A DNA stretch of 64,000 nt from Bacillus dicomae (GCF_006494425.1 NZ_VHIV01000001.1:930001-994000), one strand, 5' to 3'. Numbered from the stretch's first letter, positions 34,734 to 44,240 are shown. The notes: generated from the sequence alone by a model not told the origin. A program made the numbers and translations.

Positions 34734-37088
34734 ATGAAAAGGATAATATTATGTATATTTGTTTTAAGTTTTGTTATGGGGTCTTTCAGTTTAAATGCGG
34801 TCGCAGAAACGGAAGAAAGCGCTGAAATGATATCAAATTGGAAAAGGGTACTTGTTGGTGAACCTTTTACAGATGATGATGTAATTTTAAAAAATATCGT
34901 TTGGGATAAAGAAAAGGATTTACAAGATAATGTGTTGAGCAATCTAAACAAACAAAATGAAAGCCCTTCCTTATTTAAGAATCTTCCAGACTGGAAGCAG
35001 AATTCTGCACAAATCACAGAAACAGTGAAAAATATCGAGAAAATGGCGGTACTTTATCAAACACCTAATTCGATATACTATCAAAAAGATACATTACAAA
35101 AAGACATTATGTACGCAATAGAATACTTCTATGATCAAATGTATAATGAAAAAATTAAAAATACGTATGGAAATTGGTGGGATTGGGAGATTGGGACACC
35201 ACAGTCATACAATAACATTTTGGTATTAATGTTTGATGATTTAACTGAGGTGGAGCTAAGCAAATATATAATGGCAGTAGATCGTTTTGTACCTGATCCT
35301 ACAAAAAGGTTAAATGGAATTAAAGAAACGGGAGCTAATTTACTAGATAAAAGTTTTATAGTCATGGTGAGAGGTATTCTGAACAATAATAATAATAAAA
35401 TTCAATTAGGAATAGATGCGACAAATGATGTGTATAAAATAGTTCAAAATGGCGATGGATTTTATCAAGATGGATCATTTATACAACACACATATAATCC
35501 GTATACGGGTGGGTATGGGGAAGTGTTACTTGCGAGAAGTGCTGATATTCATGAATTGTTTAGTGGAACAGACAGACTAACGAATGTACAAGGAATTAAA
35601 AAACTATATACGTATATTGAAACTACCTACTTACCAGTTATGAAACAAGGTGAAGTATTTGATATGACACGTGGCCGAGGCATGTCTAGACAAAATTCCT
35701 CCTCTAGTATTGTAGGGAGAAATATTCTGTATGAAATACTTGTAATTAGTTCACAAAATCAAGACTTATCATATCGGGGGAAATATGCAGGTTATGTAAA
35801 AGAAGCTATATTTCAACATAACGATTCGGAAAGTTATTATAATGGGTTATCTATTCATAAAACGCAAACATTTCAACGTTTAATGAGTGATAGTTCAATT
35901 AAACCCGATTTTGGTGTGAGAGATACAAATAATATGTTAAGCGCAATGAATCAGATGACCCATCAAAAGAAGGACTTTGCAGTTGGATTGAGTTTATTTG
36001 GTAAACAAATCAGTTCTTTTGAATATGGAAATGGTGAAAATATGAAGGGATTTTACATGGGAACAGGGATGTTATATTTATATAACAATGACCTTGGTCA
36101 ATACGATAATGACTATTGGGCAACTATAGATATGACAAGACTTCCTGGCACAACAACAGATCATAAATTAGGGAATTTAATTGATTGGAAAAATTATAAT
36201 AATCCTAAGTCTTGGTCAGGAGGCGTTTCAGATGGACAGATTGGTTCAGCCAGCATGTATTATACTATGCAGAATGTCACCGGAAGCTCATTAGAAGCAA
36301 AAAAATCTTGGTTTTTTCTCAAAGATAAAATTGTAGCAATGGCTGCAGGGATCAATTCAAAAGAGAATGCTGATACAGAGACAATAGTTGAGAATAGAAG
36401 ATTAGAGAAAGATGGTTCAAATCTTTTGGAAGTGGAGGGTACAGAGGTAGTTTTTGATCAAGGTATCCTATTTAAAGGAGCTTCTTGGGCCCACCTTAAA
36501 GGAAAAAACAATCAGTCTGATATTGGTTATGTGTTTCCTCAGTCTGAAAATATATATGCTGAAAAGAAAGAGCGAAGTGGAAAGTGGTCTGATGTAAATA
36601 AAGGGGGATCGGGCGATCAGGTAAGTAACATGTTCGCAACACTATCAATACCTCATGGAAAGTCGCCTTCAGGTGGTGAGTATGTGTATGTAATTCTTCC
36701 TGGTAAGAATCAAGAAGAGACATCTACTTACGCAAAAGAAATAGATGTTTCAATACTTTCTAATACACCAACGCAACAAGTGATTTATGATGATGCTGAT
36801 GATATATGGATGGGGAACTTTTATGAGATAGGGAAGGTGAATGAAGTAGAGGCTAAAACTAGGGGAGCAATTGCAATAAATTATAAAGATAATGGTGTAA
36901 AAGTAGTGATGGCTGATCCAATGAAAGAGCAAGCTAAAGTAATCTTTACTATACCTAAAAAAATAGGTTACAAGTTAGTAGAAAAGGACGATGAGATAAC
37001 TGTTAAGGAAGATGCAAACTCTTGGATAATAGAAATGGATAGTTCGGATAAAAGTGGGAAAAGTTCTCAAGTGTATTTTGAACAGTAA
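34734..37088 (+). CDS. Secreted polysaccharide lyase family 8 (hyaluronate/chondroitin/xanthan lyase)
   Basis: A 784-residue enzyme with a signal peptide (residues 1-24, cleavage near NAVA/E). The alpha-toroid domain covers about 30-380 and beta-sandwich domains the rest. Candidate catalytic residues are Asn202 (ANLLDKS), His252 and Tyr261 (QHTYNPYTGGYG); their 50 and 9 spacing equals Asn349, His399, Tyr408 of the pneumococcal hyaluronate lyase. RGRGMSRQ and the WWDWEIGTPQ cleft patch are also present. No LPXTG anchor or carbohydrate-binding module, so it is released. Context (UGL, KDG genes, PTS) favours hyaluronan or chondroitin over xanthan. AAAGGAG precedes ATG. Confidence 0.93.
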   Translation: MKRIILCIFVLSFVMGSFSLNAVAETEESAEMISNWKRVLVGEPFTDDDVILKNIVWDKEKDLQDNVLSNLNKQNESPSLFKNLPDWKQNSAQITETVKNIEKMAVLYQTPNSIYYQKDTLQKDIMYAIEYFYDQMYNEKIKNTYGNWWDWEIGTPQSYNNILVLMFDDLTEVELSKYIMAVDRFVPDPTKRLNGIKETGANLLDKSFIVMVRGILNNNNNKIQLGIDATNDVYKIVQNGDGFYQDGSFIQHTYNPYTGGYGEVLLARSADIHELFSGTDRLTNVQGIKKLYTYIETTYLPVMKQGEVFDMTRGRGMSRQNSSSSIVGRNILYEILVISSQNQDLSYRGKYAGYVKEAIFQHNDSESYYNGLSIHKTQTFQRLMSDSSIKPDFGVRDTNNMLSAMNQMTHQKKDFAVGLSLFGKQISSFEYGNGENMKGFYMGTGMLYLYNNDLGQYDNDYWATIDMTRLPGTTTDHKLGNLIDWKNYNNPKSWSGGVSDGQIGSASMYYTMQNVTGSSLEAKKSWFFLKDKIVAMAAGINSKENADTETIVENRRLEKDGSNLLEVEGTEVVFDQGILFKGASWAHLKGKNNQSDIGYVFPQSENIYAEKKERSGKWSDVNKGGSGDQVSNMFATLSIPHGKSPSGGEYVYVILPGKNQEETSTYAKEIDVSILSNTPTQQVIYDDADDIWMGNFYEIGKVNEVEAKTRGAIAINYKDNGVKVVMADPMKEQAKVIFTIPKKIGYKLVEKDDEITVKEDANSWIIEMDSSDKSGKSSQVYFEQ

Positions 37089-37148
37089 AGGTTACAAAAT
37101 ACATTTTGATGTGCAGATTGTGTAATTACTTCCATATAAAACATAAAT

Positions 37149-37186
37149 AAAAGTCAAGAGCTATTTTGATAGCCTTGACTTTTATT
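37149..37186 (+). terminator. Intrinsic terminator of the lyase gene
   Basis: Stem AAAAGTCAAGAGCTAT / ATAGCCTTGACTTTT with T-rich tail; probable end of the whole catabolic transcript. Confidence 0.8.
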
Positions 37187-37325
37187 ATGCTCGCAACTAA
37201 TGTTTCTGGTGCAAGACTAAATGATAGCAAAATATACACCGAAATATATCTTGAATATTTAATGAGTAACAGTTTACAAAATGCGTATCTTGTTTTGGAT
37301 TTTAAAAAATTTATTTTCAATTTTC

Positions 37326-38231
37326 TTAGGTGGCCCGTGAAATAATATCTTGTTTATCAAGTAATAACTTCAAGCTTGATAAAGAGGTTGATTGGAAATT
37401 ATCTTTTGACATACGTTTTCGGTAGTGCGTAGGAGTTTCCTTAGTCACTTTTTTAAATATGCGGCTAAAGGCTGCTAAACTATGAAAACCCACCTGATAA
37501 GATATATTTTCTACCGATTCATTAGTCATTGAAAGTAAATACGCTGCGTGATTAATACGCATCCTTATAATCCAGTCCTTCATGCTCATCCCAAAATGAT
37601 TTTGAAATACACGAGAAAGATGGCTTCGATTGACCGCAAGGTGGTTTGCTACTTCACTTACGGTAATTTCCTCTATATAATGCTCTCCAATATAAATCAT
37701 GGCATCAATTGCGAATCGTGAAAATTTTTGTTTTACTCCTGGTGAGAGTGAGCTACCATCTGTAAGAAATAATCTTAAAAAACGATAGGTTAACTCATTC
37801 AACTTTAATTCATCTTCTAATGTACTGTAGGAGCAATTCATACACTCCAAAATAATCTCCAAATATTGTTGAATATTAGTTGAGGTAACAGCGTAGTTAT
37901 CACTTTTAAAATTTGAAAAGTTAATAATTTCTTCTGCAACCTTTCCGCCAAATGAAAGCCATGCATACAACCATGGTTCCTCTGCATCCGAACGATAAAA
38001 GGTAGACTCTCCTGGAGGAATAAGAAAAAGATCACCTTGCTTTAATGAATATTTTTTATCTTTTACATAGTACTTCCCTTTTCCATCCAACACGATATGA
38101 ATAATGTAGCTGTTACGTACAGCAGGACCAAATGCATGAAAAGGTAGTGTTTTTGAAAACCCACAAAAATCAAAATAAAGTTCGCTCGAGAAGTGGTGGT
38201 GTTCTTTTTTTATAAATACGGCTTGTTCCAT
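37326..38231 (-). CDS. AraC-family regulator with cupin sensor
   Basis: A 301-residue regulator. Residues about 20-150 are an AraC N-terminal sugar-binding cupin (GKGKYYVKDKKYSLKQGDLF, LIPPGE). The last ~100 residues are two helix-turn-helices (EITVSEVANHLAVNRSHLSR; ENISYQVGFHSLAAFSRIFK). AAGGGAG precedes the ATG. It is divergent from galM-galK-galT, so it most likely activates these, and perhaps the convergent glycan genes, in response to galactose or a galactoside. Related regulators of alpha/beta-galactoside operons have this layout. Confidence 0.88.
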   Translation of the reverse strand: MEQAVFIKKEHHHFSSELYFDFCGFSKTLPFHAFGPAVRNSYIIHIVLDGKGKYYVKDKKYSLKQGDLFLIPPGESTFYRSDAEEPWLYAWLSFGGKVAEEIINFSNFKSDNYAVTSTNIQQYLEIILECMNCSYSTLEDELKLNELTYRFLRLFLTDGSSLSPGVKQKFSRFAIDAMIYIGEHYIEEITVSEVANHLAVNRSHLSRVFQNHFGMSMKDWIIRMRINHAAYLLSMTNESVENISYQVGFHSLAAFSRIFKKVTKETPTHYRKRMSKDNFQSTSLSSLKLLLDKQDIISRAT

Positions 38232-38533
38232 GTGCTTCTCCCTTCTTCGAGATTACTATAACCAATATACCTTTTGAAGAAAGAAACGCAACAAAAGGTT
38301 AAATCAAGGTCACAAAATGATATAAAACAGAAAACGCTTTCTTGTTAAACTATACATGAAAAAGAAAGCCATAGGAAGATTAATGTAATTTGTCAGCAAC
38401 AAGAAAAAACATGTATAAATTGTCAAAGAACTAGAAGCAAAGCTAAATCATAGTGAGAAAGCAGCAGAAGGTTTTAATTCTAGTGAAACACTTGTCCATT
38501 CTCATTCTAAATAAAGGAGTAGGGATATCTAAA
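38232..38533. other. Divergent regulatory region araC-type / galM
   Basis: About 300 bases with a cre-like site at 38329 and an open but startless frame (38419-38514, ending VHSHSK) that may be a gene remnant. No full gene. Confidence 0.4.
38329..38342. promoter_or_regulatory. cre-like CcpA site
   Basis: AGAAAACGCTTTCT, a near match to the catabolite-responsive element TGAAAACGCTTTCA. It would repress the galactose genes when glucose is present. Confidence 0.6.
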
Positions 38534-39565
38534 ATGAACATTACAACAAAAGATTTCGGTGCCGGTTATACGAGTATCACTATTACCAATCTGAACGGCC
38601 TGCAATTAACAGTTTCAGACCTAGGAGCTCGTATTACGAGTTTAAAGGTACCAACGACGAATGGTTTACGTGAGCTTATACTTGGTTTTGATACAGCAAA
38701 GGAATACCTTGAAAAGGATTTATATATTGGTGCCTCAATCGGACGTGTAGCTGGACGAATTCGAAATGGAACTTTTCAAATTGATGGGGGAATCTATAAA
38801 GTACAAGTTGATGAGAAAACTGGGAACACTTTACATGGTGGTACCCCAGGGTTTGAAAGTAAAAAGTGGCAATATTGTGTTGTCGAGAATAATGATGAGG
38901 CCTCAGTGATATTTGATATGGTGAGCCCACATGGTGAAAATGGCTTTCCAGGGAACCTTAAAATTGAGATACGTTATACATTGACTAACACGAATGTTTG
39001 GAAATTGGAAACTAGAGCGACAAGTGACAAAGATACCTTATTCAATCCAACAAATCACGTATACTTCAACTTAACTGGTGATGTAGCACAACCCGTAAAT
39101 GAGCACACATTGTGGGTGGATAGTGATCGATTTGCACCATTAGATTTTGAAAGTGTTCCAATTGGTGTGAAGTTACCTGTAGAAGGGACTGCATTTGATT
39201 TTAGAAGGCCAGTGACACTCAAAGAAACCTTCAGTAGTAATTTTGTTCAAAAAGAATTAGTGGATGGAATTGATCATCCATTCTTCTTGAATCGGCCCGA
39301 AGTATCACATAGTTCAGTGAAACTCACTAGCCCGGATGAAGTGGTTTCTATTGAAGTAGCCACAAAAGAACCCAGCGTCGTAATCTTTACAGCAAATTTC
39401 GGTGAAAATACACCGCTTATGCATGGCAAGCAACTTGCAAACCATGGAGGAATTACTTTTGAAACACAGGTTTGTCCAGGGGCTGAACAGTTTTCAGGTT
39501 TTGGAGATATAGTACTTAGGGCGGATTCAACTTATCAAACGGTGACAGAATTTCATATTATTTGA
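38534..39565 (+). CDS. galM: Aldose 1-epimerase (mutarotase)
   Basis: A 343-residue cytosolic enzyme that equilibrates beta- and alpha-D-galactose, feeding galactokinase. NTLHGGTPGFESKKW and NPTNHVYFNLTGD contain the catalytic histidines, and ITFETQVCPGAEQ the catalytic Glu. ATG 38534 follows AGGGAT at 8 bases. First gene of a galM-galK-galT set. The same frame stays open for 43 codons after the TGA stop, probably by chance or as a remnant. Confidence 0.92.
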   Translation: MNITTKDFGAGYTSITITNLNGLQLTVSDLGARITSLKVPTTNGLRELILGFDTAKEYLEKDLYIGASIGRVAGRIRNGTFQIDGGIYKVQVDEKTGNTLHGGTPGFESKKWQYCVVENNDEASVIFDMVSPHGENGFPGNLKIEIRYTLTNTNVWKLETRATSDKDTLFNPTNHVYFNLTGDVAQPVNEHTLWVDSDRFAPLDFESVPIGVKLPVEGTAFDFRRPVTLKETFSSNFVQKELVDGIDHPFFLNRPEVSHSSVKLTSPDEVVSIEVATKEPSVVIFTANFGENTPLMHGKQLANHGGITFETQVCPGAEQFSGFGDIVLRADSTYQTVTEFHII

Positions 39566-39746
39566 GAGCATATTTTTGATAGTCTCTTAAAATATGAAAC
39601 ATGTATAGAAGGATTAGATACCGCTATCACAACTTATTTAAAATACGATGCTGTGTCTAAAAATAATGTTGAACTGTTAGAAGTAGTCGAATGAATAATG
39701 GATGATTTCTATATTTAAAACGAATGCAAAAGGGAGGTTTATATTT

Positions 39747-40916
39747 ATGGAAAAGAAACGTGAGCTGGCTTTAAAATTTGCTGAGATATTTGGAGATCAA
39801 GAAACAACTCAATATTTTTCTCCAGGACGCATCAACTTAATCGGGGAACATACAGACTACAATGGTGGCTATGTATTCCCAGCTTCTATTACATACGGGA
39901 CTTATGGAGTGGCTAGGCGTCGTGAGGATGACAGAGTATTAGTTTATTCAACGAACTTTGAGAAACTTGGGGTAATTGACTTTACCGTGAATGAACTAAA
40001 TTACGATAAAAATGACAATTGGGCAAATTATGTAAAAGGAGTTCTTTTAATGTTGAAAGAAGCTGGTCATAAAATAGACTCTGGTTTTGAATTATTAGTT
40101 GAAGGGACGATTCCAAATGGAGCGGGTCTTTCAAGTAGTGCTTCACTTGAATTACTTGTAGGCGTAATATTAGAAGACCTGTTCAAATTAGATGTGACGC
40201 GACTTGAATTAGTGAAAATGGGTAAAAAAGTTGAGAATGAATTTATTGGTGTGAACTCTGGCATCATGGATCAGTTTGCCATTGGATTTGGTCAAGAAGA
40301 CAAAGCAATTCTCCTAGATACCAATACGTTAGAGTATGAAATGGTACCAGTGGTTTTGAATGACTATGCGATTGTAATTATGAATACTAATAAGCGCCGT
40401 GAACTAGCAGATTCAAAATATAATGAACGCCGTGCTGAATGTGAAGAAGCACTCGCATGTCTCCAAACAAAGTTAGAAATTAAGGCACTTGGAGAACTAA
40501 GCAAAGCAGAATTTGATGCAAATCAAATTCTTATTGGGGATGAAATCTTAATTAAACGCGCTAAGCATGCAGTTTATGAAAATGAGCGCACAAAAAAAGC
40601 AAAAGAGGCTCTTACTGCAAATGATTTAGAAGAATTCGGAAAGCTATTGAACGCTTCTCATGCATCTTTAAGAGATGATTATGAAGTTACTGGGCTGGAA
40701 TTAGATACATTGGTAGCCGCTGCGCAAAAACAAGAGGGTGTACTTGGGGCACGTATGACTGGGGCTGGGTTTGGTGGATGCGCCATCGCATTAGTAAAAG
40801 AAAGTAAAATCCATGCTTTTAAAAACAAGGTTTATGATGAATATCTTAAGGTTGTAGGATATGCACCTGTCTTTTATGTAGCAAACATTGGTAGTGGAAC
40901 TACAGCAATCGGATGA
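39747..40916 (+). CDS. galK: Galactokinase
   Basis: A 389-residue GHMP-family kinase making galactose 1-phosphate from alpha-galactose and ATP. The N-terminal galactokinase signature [19 protein letters not shown], the ATP loop [15 protein letters not shown] and the C-terminal [12 protein letters not shown] are all present. GGGAGG precedes ATG 39747. Its stop overlaps the beginning of the galT leader. Confidence 0.95.
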   Translation: MEKKRELALKFAEIFGDQETTQYFSPGRINLIGEHTDYNGGYVFPASITYGTYGVARRREDDRVLVYSTNFEKLGVIDFTVNELNYDKNDNWANYVKGVLLMLKEAGHKIDSGFELLVEGTIPNGAGLSSSASLELLVGVILEDLFKLDVTRLELVKMGKKVENEFIGVNSGIMDQFAIGFGQEDKAILLDTNTLEYEMVPVVLNDYAIVIMNTNKRRELADSKYNERRAECEEALACLQTKLEIKALGELSKAEFDANQILIGDEILIKRAKHAVYENERTKKAKEALTANDLEEFGKLLNASHASLRDDYEVTGLELDTLVAAAQKQEGVLGARMTGAGFGGCAIALVKESKIHAFKNKVYDEYLKVVGYAPVFYVANIGSGTTAIG

Positions 40917-40933
40917 TGAATGGGGTGAAAAAG

Positions 40934-42427
40934 ATGAAAACAAGCCAAGCAATTTATGATTTTACTACACTGGCAATTAATAATGGAGCTATTGAGGAAG
41001 TTGATCGAATTTATACCCACAATCAACTATTACGTTTGATTGGAGAATCGGACATGGGGGAGATTACTAGCGTAGTCGAAACGAACCCACATCTGCTGTT
41101 AAATACGCTTTTAGGTATTGCGATGGAAAATCTAAGCATCTCTCAAAATCAAGTTAATCGTGATATGTTTGAAGCGCTTTTAATGGATGTGATTACACCA
41201 CTTCCATCTAAAGTTAATGCGAATTTTCAGAAGGCATATCGTAAAAGTCCTAAACAAGCAACGGATTATTTCTTTGAACTTAGTAAACGAAATGATTACA
41301 TAAAGACACGTGCGATTGAAAAAAACATTCAATATGTAGCAGAATCAAAATATGGCGAACTGGAGATTACCATTAATTTATCCAAGCCAGAGAAAGACCC
41401 TAAAGAGATCATGGCAGCTAGAAATATATCGACGGGTAATTATCCAAAATGTTTACTTTGTATTGAAAATGAAGGGTATTTCGGTCGTTTGAACCATCCA
41501 GGTAGAAGTAATCACCGAATCATTGATATTGAGCTAGATGGAGAAGAGTGGGGGTTTCAATATTCACCATATGCATACTTTAATGAACACTCCATCGTAT
41601 TATCTAAAAAGCATCGTCCAATGAAAATTTTTCGTGAGACATTTTCTCGTTTGTTCAGTTTTGTAGAAACAATGCCACATTACTTCATTGGTTCAAATGC
41701 GGATTTACCTATTGTAGGAGGTTCTATATTAAGCCATGATCATTATCAAGCAGGACGCCATATCTTTCCAATGGCAAAGGCTAACGTTCTTAAAACATTT
41801 GAATTACCTGCTTATCCAAATACTTCTTGTGGTATTGTCAACTGGCCAATGAGTGTGATTCGTCTCTCTTCCCTAAATAAAGAAGAACTCATTAATGCCA
41901 GTACCTATATCCATGAAAGTTGGAAGAATTATTCGGATGAATCCTTACAAATTTGTGCGCAATCAAAAGATGGAACAAAACATCATACGATTACACCAAT
42001 TGTACGACGCTGTGAAAAAAAATATGAAATTGACCTTGTGCTTCGTGATAATAATGTGAGTGAAGAATATCCTGATGGAATTTTTCATCCGCATCAAGAT
42101 GTACAGCATATTAAGAAAGAAAATATCGGACTTATTGAAGTCATGGGACTTGCAATTCTCCCGCCGCGTTTGATTAAGGAACTTCATGAAATTGAGCTGT
42201 ACTTGTTAAATAAGGGGGAATACGTTACAGAAATCCATCAAAAATGGGCAGATGAATTAAAAAAACAGGGTGGATATACAGAGGAAAACATCCAAAGATT
42301 TCTTCAAACTGAAGTTGCAAAGAAATTTGAGCGCGTCTTAGAAGATGCTGGGGTTTATAAGGTGAATAAAGAGGGAAGAGCGGGGTTTGAGCGCTTTATT
42401 AAGGAATTACAAAGTATAAATCGATAG
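40934..42427 (+). CDS. galT: Galactose-1-phosphate uridylyltransferase (class II)
   Basis: A 497-residue enzyme of the Gram-positive class (GalT2), exchanging galactose 1-phosphate with UDP-glucose. CLLCIENEGYFGR, the motif GGSILSHDHYQAGRH with active-site histidines, and FHPHQDVQHIKKENIG are seen. Length is typical for class II. Start ATG 40934 has GGGGTG 6 bases upstream; an ATG at 40913 overlaps the galK stop and lacks its own site. No galE lies in the window, so the epimerase must be elsewhere for a full Leloir pathway. Confidence 0.93.
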   Translation: MKTSQAIYDFTTLAINNGAIEEVDRIYTHNQLLRLIGESDMGEITSVVETNPHLLLNTLLGIAMENLSISQNQVNRDMFEALLMDVITPLPSKVNANFQKAYRKSPKQATDYFFELSKRNDYIKTRAIEKNIQYVAESKYGELEITINLSKPEKDPKEIMAARNISTGNYPKCLLCIENEGYFGRLNHPGRSNHRIIDIELDGEEWGFQYSPYAYFNEHSIVLSKKHRPMKIFRETFSRLFSFVETMPHYFIGSNADLPIVGGSILSHDHYQAGRHIFPMAKANVLKTFELPAYPNTSCGIVNWPMSVIRLSSLNKEELINASTYIHESWKNYSDESLQICAQSKDGTKHHTITPIVRRCEKKYEIDLVLRDNNVSEEYPDGIFHPHQDVQHIKKENIGLIEVMGLAILPPRLIKELHEIELYLLNKGEYVTEIHQKWADELKKQGGYTEENIQRFLQTEVAKKFERVLEDAGVYKVNKEGRAGFERFIKELQSINR

Positions 42428-42517
42428 GTGATGACTAGATGACAGTTGTAGTGGTTCTGTTGTAAGCTTTTTAAAACTAAGGTGAATTTTAGAAAAACAG
42501 AGTGGGGAGAATTATAA

Positions 42518-42767
42518 ATGGGATCTTTTAAAGGAAAACAATTCAGGAAAGATATTATTTTGGTAACCATTAGCTACTACTGTCATTTTTCTTTAAGTTA
42601 TTGAGATGTTTCCTATCAAATTTGGAAGAAGAAAAATAAGCATGTACATTGCTGCTTGGAAATTGAAAAAGACTTATATCAAAATCAAAGGAGTATGGTG
42701 TTATCTATATCGTGCGATTGATGAAGTAGTTCACACATTGGATATTCAATTTCATAAAAGAAGATAA
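42518..42767 (+). pseudogene. Decayed IS6-family (IS240/IS26-like) transposase
   Basis: From ATG 42518, with GGGGAG upstream, comes FKGKQFRKDIILVTISYYC then LSY followed by an in-frame stop, DVS, and an abrupt jump to YQIWKKKNKH. In the next frame follow KTYIKIKGVWCYLYRAID and HTLDIQFHKRR and a stop. These blocks occur in this order in IS6-family transposases (start, LSYRDV, W..DETYIKIKG...YLYRAID...LDI). The copy has a nonsense codon, an internal deletion, a frameshift, the D of DETY changed and the C-terminal half missing. Confidence 0.8.
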
Positions 42768-43109
42768 TAGTGTAGTTGTTGTTACGACTTCTAAAGAAGT
42801 TGTAAAGAATCAAACTGAGTGGTTTATTTAAGTGAAAAGGACCTAGAATAGTAAAGAAAAAAGCTACTTTCGTTCTTGATTCACATAATTTTCAAAAAAT
42901 AATATCCGCGAATGTTAATATTTGTTATATAATACAGTTGTCAAAGTACTAGCCCTGTAGTTTCTATGATGAATCTGTAAGATAGTTTGTTTGTCCCATA
43001 TATGCATCTGATACTAAAAAAACTTGTAGGGATTCCTGCAAGTTCTTTTTTTTAAGGATTAAATGTGGATCTGAAATAAAGTAACGATTTTTTGAGGGGG
43101 GAAAAGTAA
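42768..43109. other. Debris downstream of the IS6 remnant
   Basis: About 340 bases. It has a short frame ending VVKNQTEWFI (about 42776-42831) without a start, which may be the tail of a lost gene, and a hairpin at 43020-43053. No full gene. Confidence 0.4.
43020..43053 (+). terminator. Orphan hairpin terminator
   Basis: Stem AACTTGTAGG / CCTGCAAGTT with a run of T after it. No intact gene precedes it, in line with loss of a gene here. Confidence 0.7.
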
Positions 43110-43616
43110 ATGTTTATAAAAACAGAAAGATTATTAATACGAAAATTTGAGTTCAAGGATTGGGAAGCTGTTCATGAGTATACATCCGATAGCAATGTTA
43201 TGAAATATATACCTGAAGGGGTTTTCACCGAAGAAGATACCAGAAATTTTGTAAATAAAAATATGGGTGAAAATGCTAAGAACTTTCCTGTGTTATTAAT
43301 AGATGAAAATATCCTGATTGGTCATATTGTTTTTCATAAATATTTTGGTGATCATACTTATGAGATCGGTTGGATATTCAATCCTAAATATTATAATAAA
43401 GGATATGCTTCTGAAGCAGCACAAGCTACATTGAAATATGGGTTTAAGGAAATGGGATTACATAGAATTATAGCTACATGTCAGCCACAAAATACACCAT
43501 CATATCGATTGATGGAGAAAATTGGAATGAGAAGAGAGGGCTATTTCAGGAAGTGTATACCGCATGGAAAAGGGTGGTGGGATGAATATTATTACGCTAT
43601 TTTAGAAGAAGAGTAG
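43110..43616 (+). CDS. GNAT acetyltransferase (RimJ/RimL type)
   Basis: A 168-residue cytosolic acyltransferase. FIKTERLLIRKFEFKDWEAV, IGWIFNPKYYNKGYASEAA (acetyl-CoA loop) and IIATCQPQNTPSYRLMEKIGM are the standard Acetyltransf_3 landmarks. Such enzymes acetylate ribosomal protein N termini, antibiotics or small amines; the substrate is open. GAGGGGGG precedes ATG. Single gene. Confidence 0.85.
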   Translation: MFIKTERLLIRKFEFKDWEAVHEYTSDSNVMKYIPEGVFTEEDTRNFVNKNMGENAKNFPVLLIDENILIGHIVFHKYFGDHTYEIGWIFNPKYYNKGYASEAAQATLKYGFKEMGLHRIIATCQPQNTPSYRLMEKIGMRREGYFRKCIPHGKGWWDEYYYAILEEE

Positions 43617-43689
43617 TGTCTCAGAGCTCCTTATTTAAATCGAAATTATAATTGAAATTGTACTTGGGTACTTTCATACTTAAAGTAGC

Positions 43690-43858
43690 TCATTCCTCTT
43701 TTGCTGTGACAGTACGCCGGGCAATGCGGCCTAATGTCCAATTAATAGGTGTAATTTTTTTAAAATAATGTTTCATCGGTAAGTTGATTAAGAAGCTTTT
43801 GAGTAAATTTTGTTTCAGATTTCGATAATTTAAGAAAACTATCTAAAGTTTGAAACAT
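43690..43858 (-). pseudogene. DinB-family gene fragment with frameshift
   Basis: ATG 43858 has GGGAGG six bases before it and encodes MFQTLDSFLKLSKSETKFTQ, then LLNQLTDETLF and a stop. A second frame starting inside this reads FKKITPINWTLGRIARRTVTA before TGA. Joined, they resemble the start of a DinB/DUF664 metalloenzyme (TLGRIAWHTV). The remaining two thirds are absent. Confidence 0.5.
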
Positions 43859-44240
43859 AACCATCCTCCCTGTCTTAATTACAATTATAAAACCCTGTTT
43901 TTTGAAAACGTTTCCTATATAGATTATCAATATTTCAAAAAAATTATGTGATGGCATTTGAAATACTTATCAAGCTAGACTCATACAACGTCAATTATAG
44001 TAGAGGCTGTTTCTTTTTTCTAAAGACTATGCGTAGGGAATTTAAAGATTTGTATATGAAATAAACCCTAACGGGTTTCCTTATTAGAAAAATGAGGCTA
44101 GTTGTAGTCTCATTTTTTCATGTACATAAAAATCTTTGTTATTTTCATAATAGTTCTTTATAGTATATATAAAGGATTATTAATATCAAATAAATACAAC
44201 AAAAAGGCTTTATTTTACATAATAAGAGGATGTGTATACG
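43859..44240. other. Intergenic region before the DUF445 gene
   Basis: No gene seen. Contains dyad AAACCC/GGGTTT near 44053-44068 and a terminator-like hairpin at 44088-44119. Confidence 0.45.
44088..44119 (+). terminator. Hairpin terminator
   Basis: Stem AAAAATGAGGCTA / TAGTCTCATTTTT with a four-base loop and T-tract. Confidence 0.6.

Noticed and set aside
34607-35017. 136-codon minus-strand frame at the start of the PL8 gene
   Set aside because: Antisense to a clear signal peptide and lyase domain, so not a gene.
38419-38514. Startless frame ending VHSHSK before galM
   Set aside because: No start codon or known family; recorded only as possible debris.
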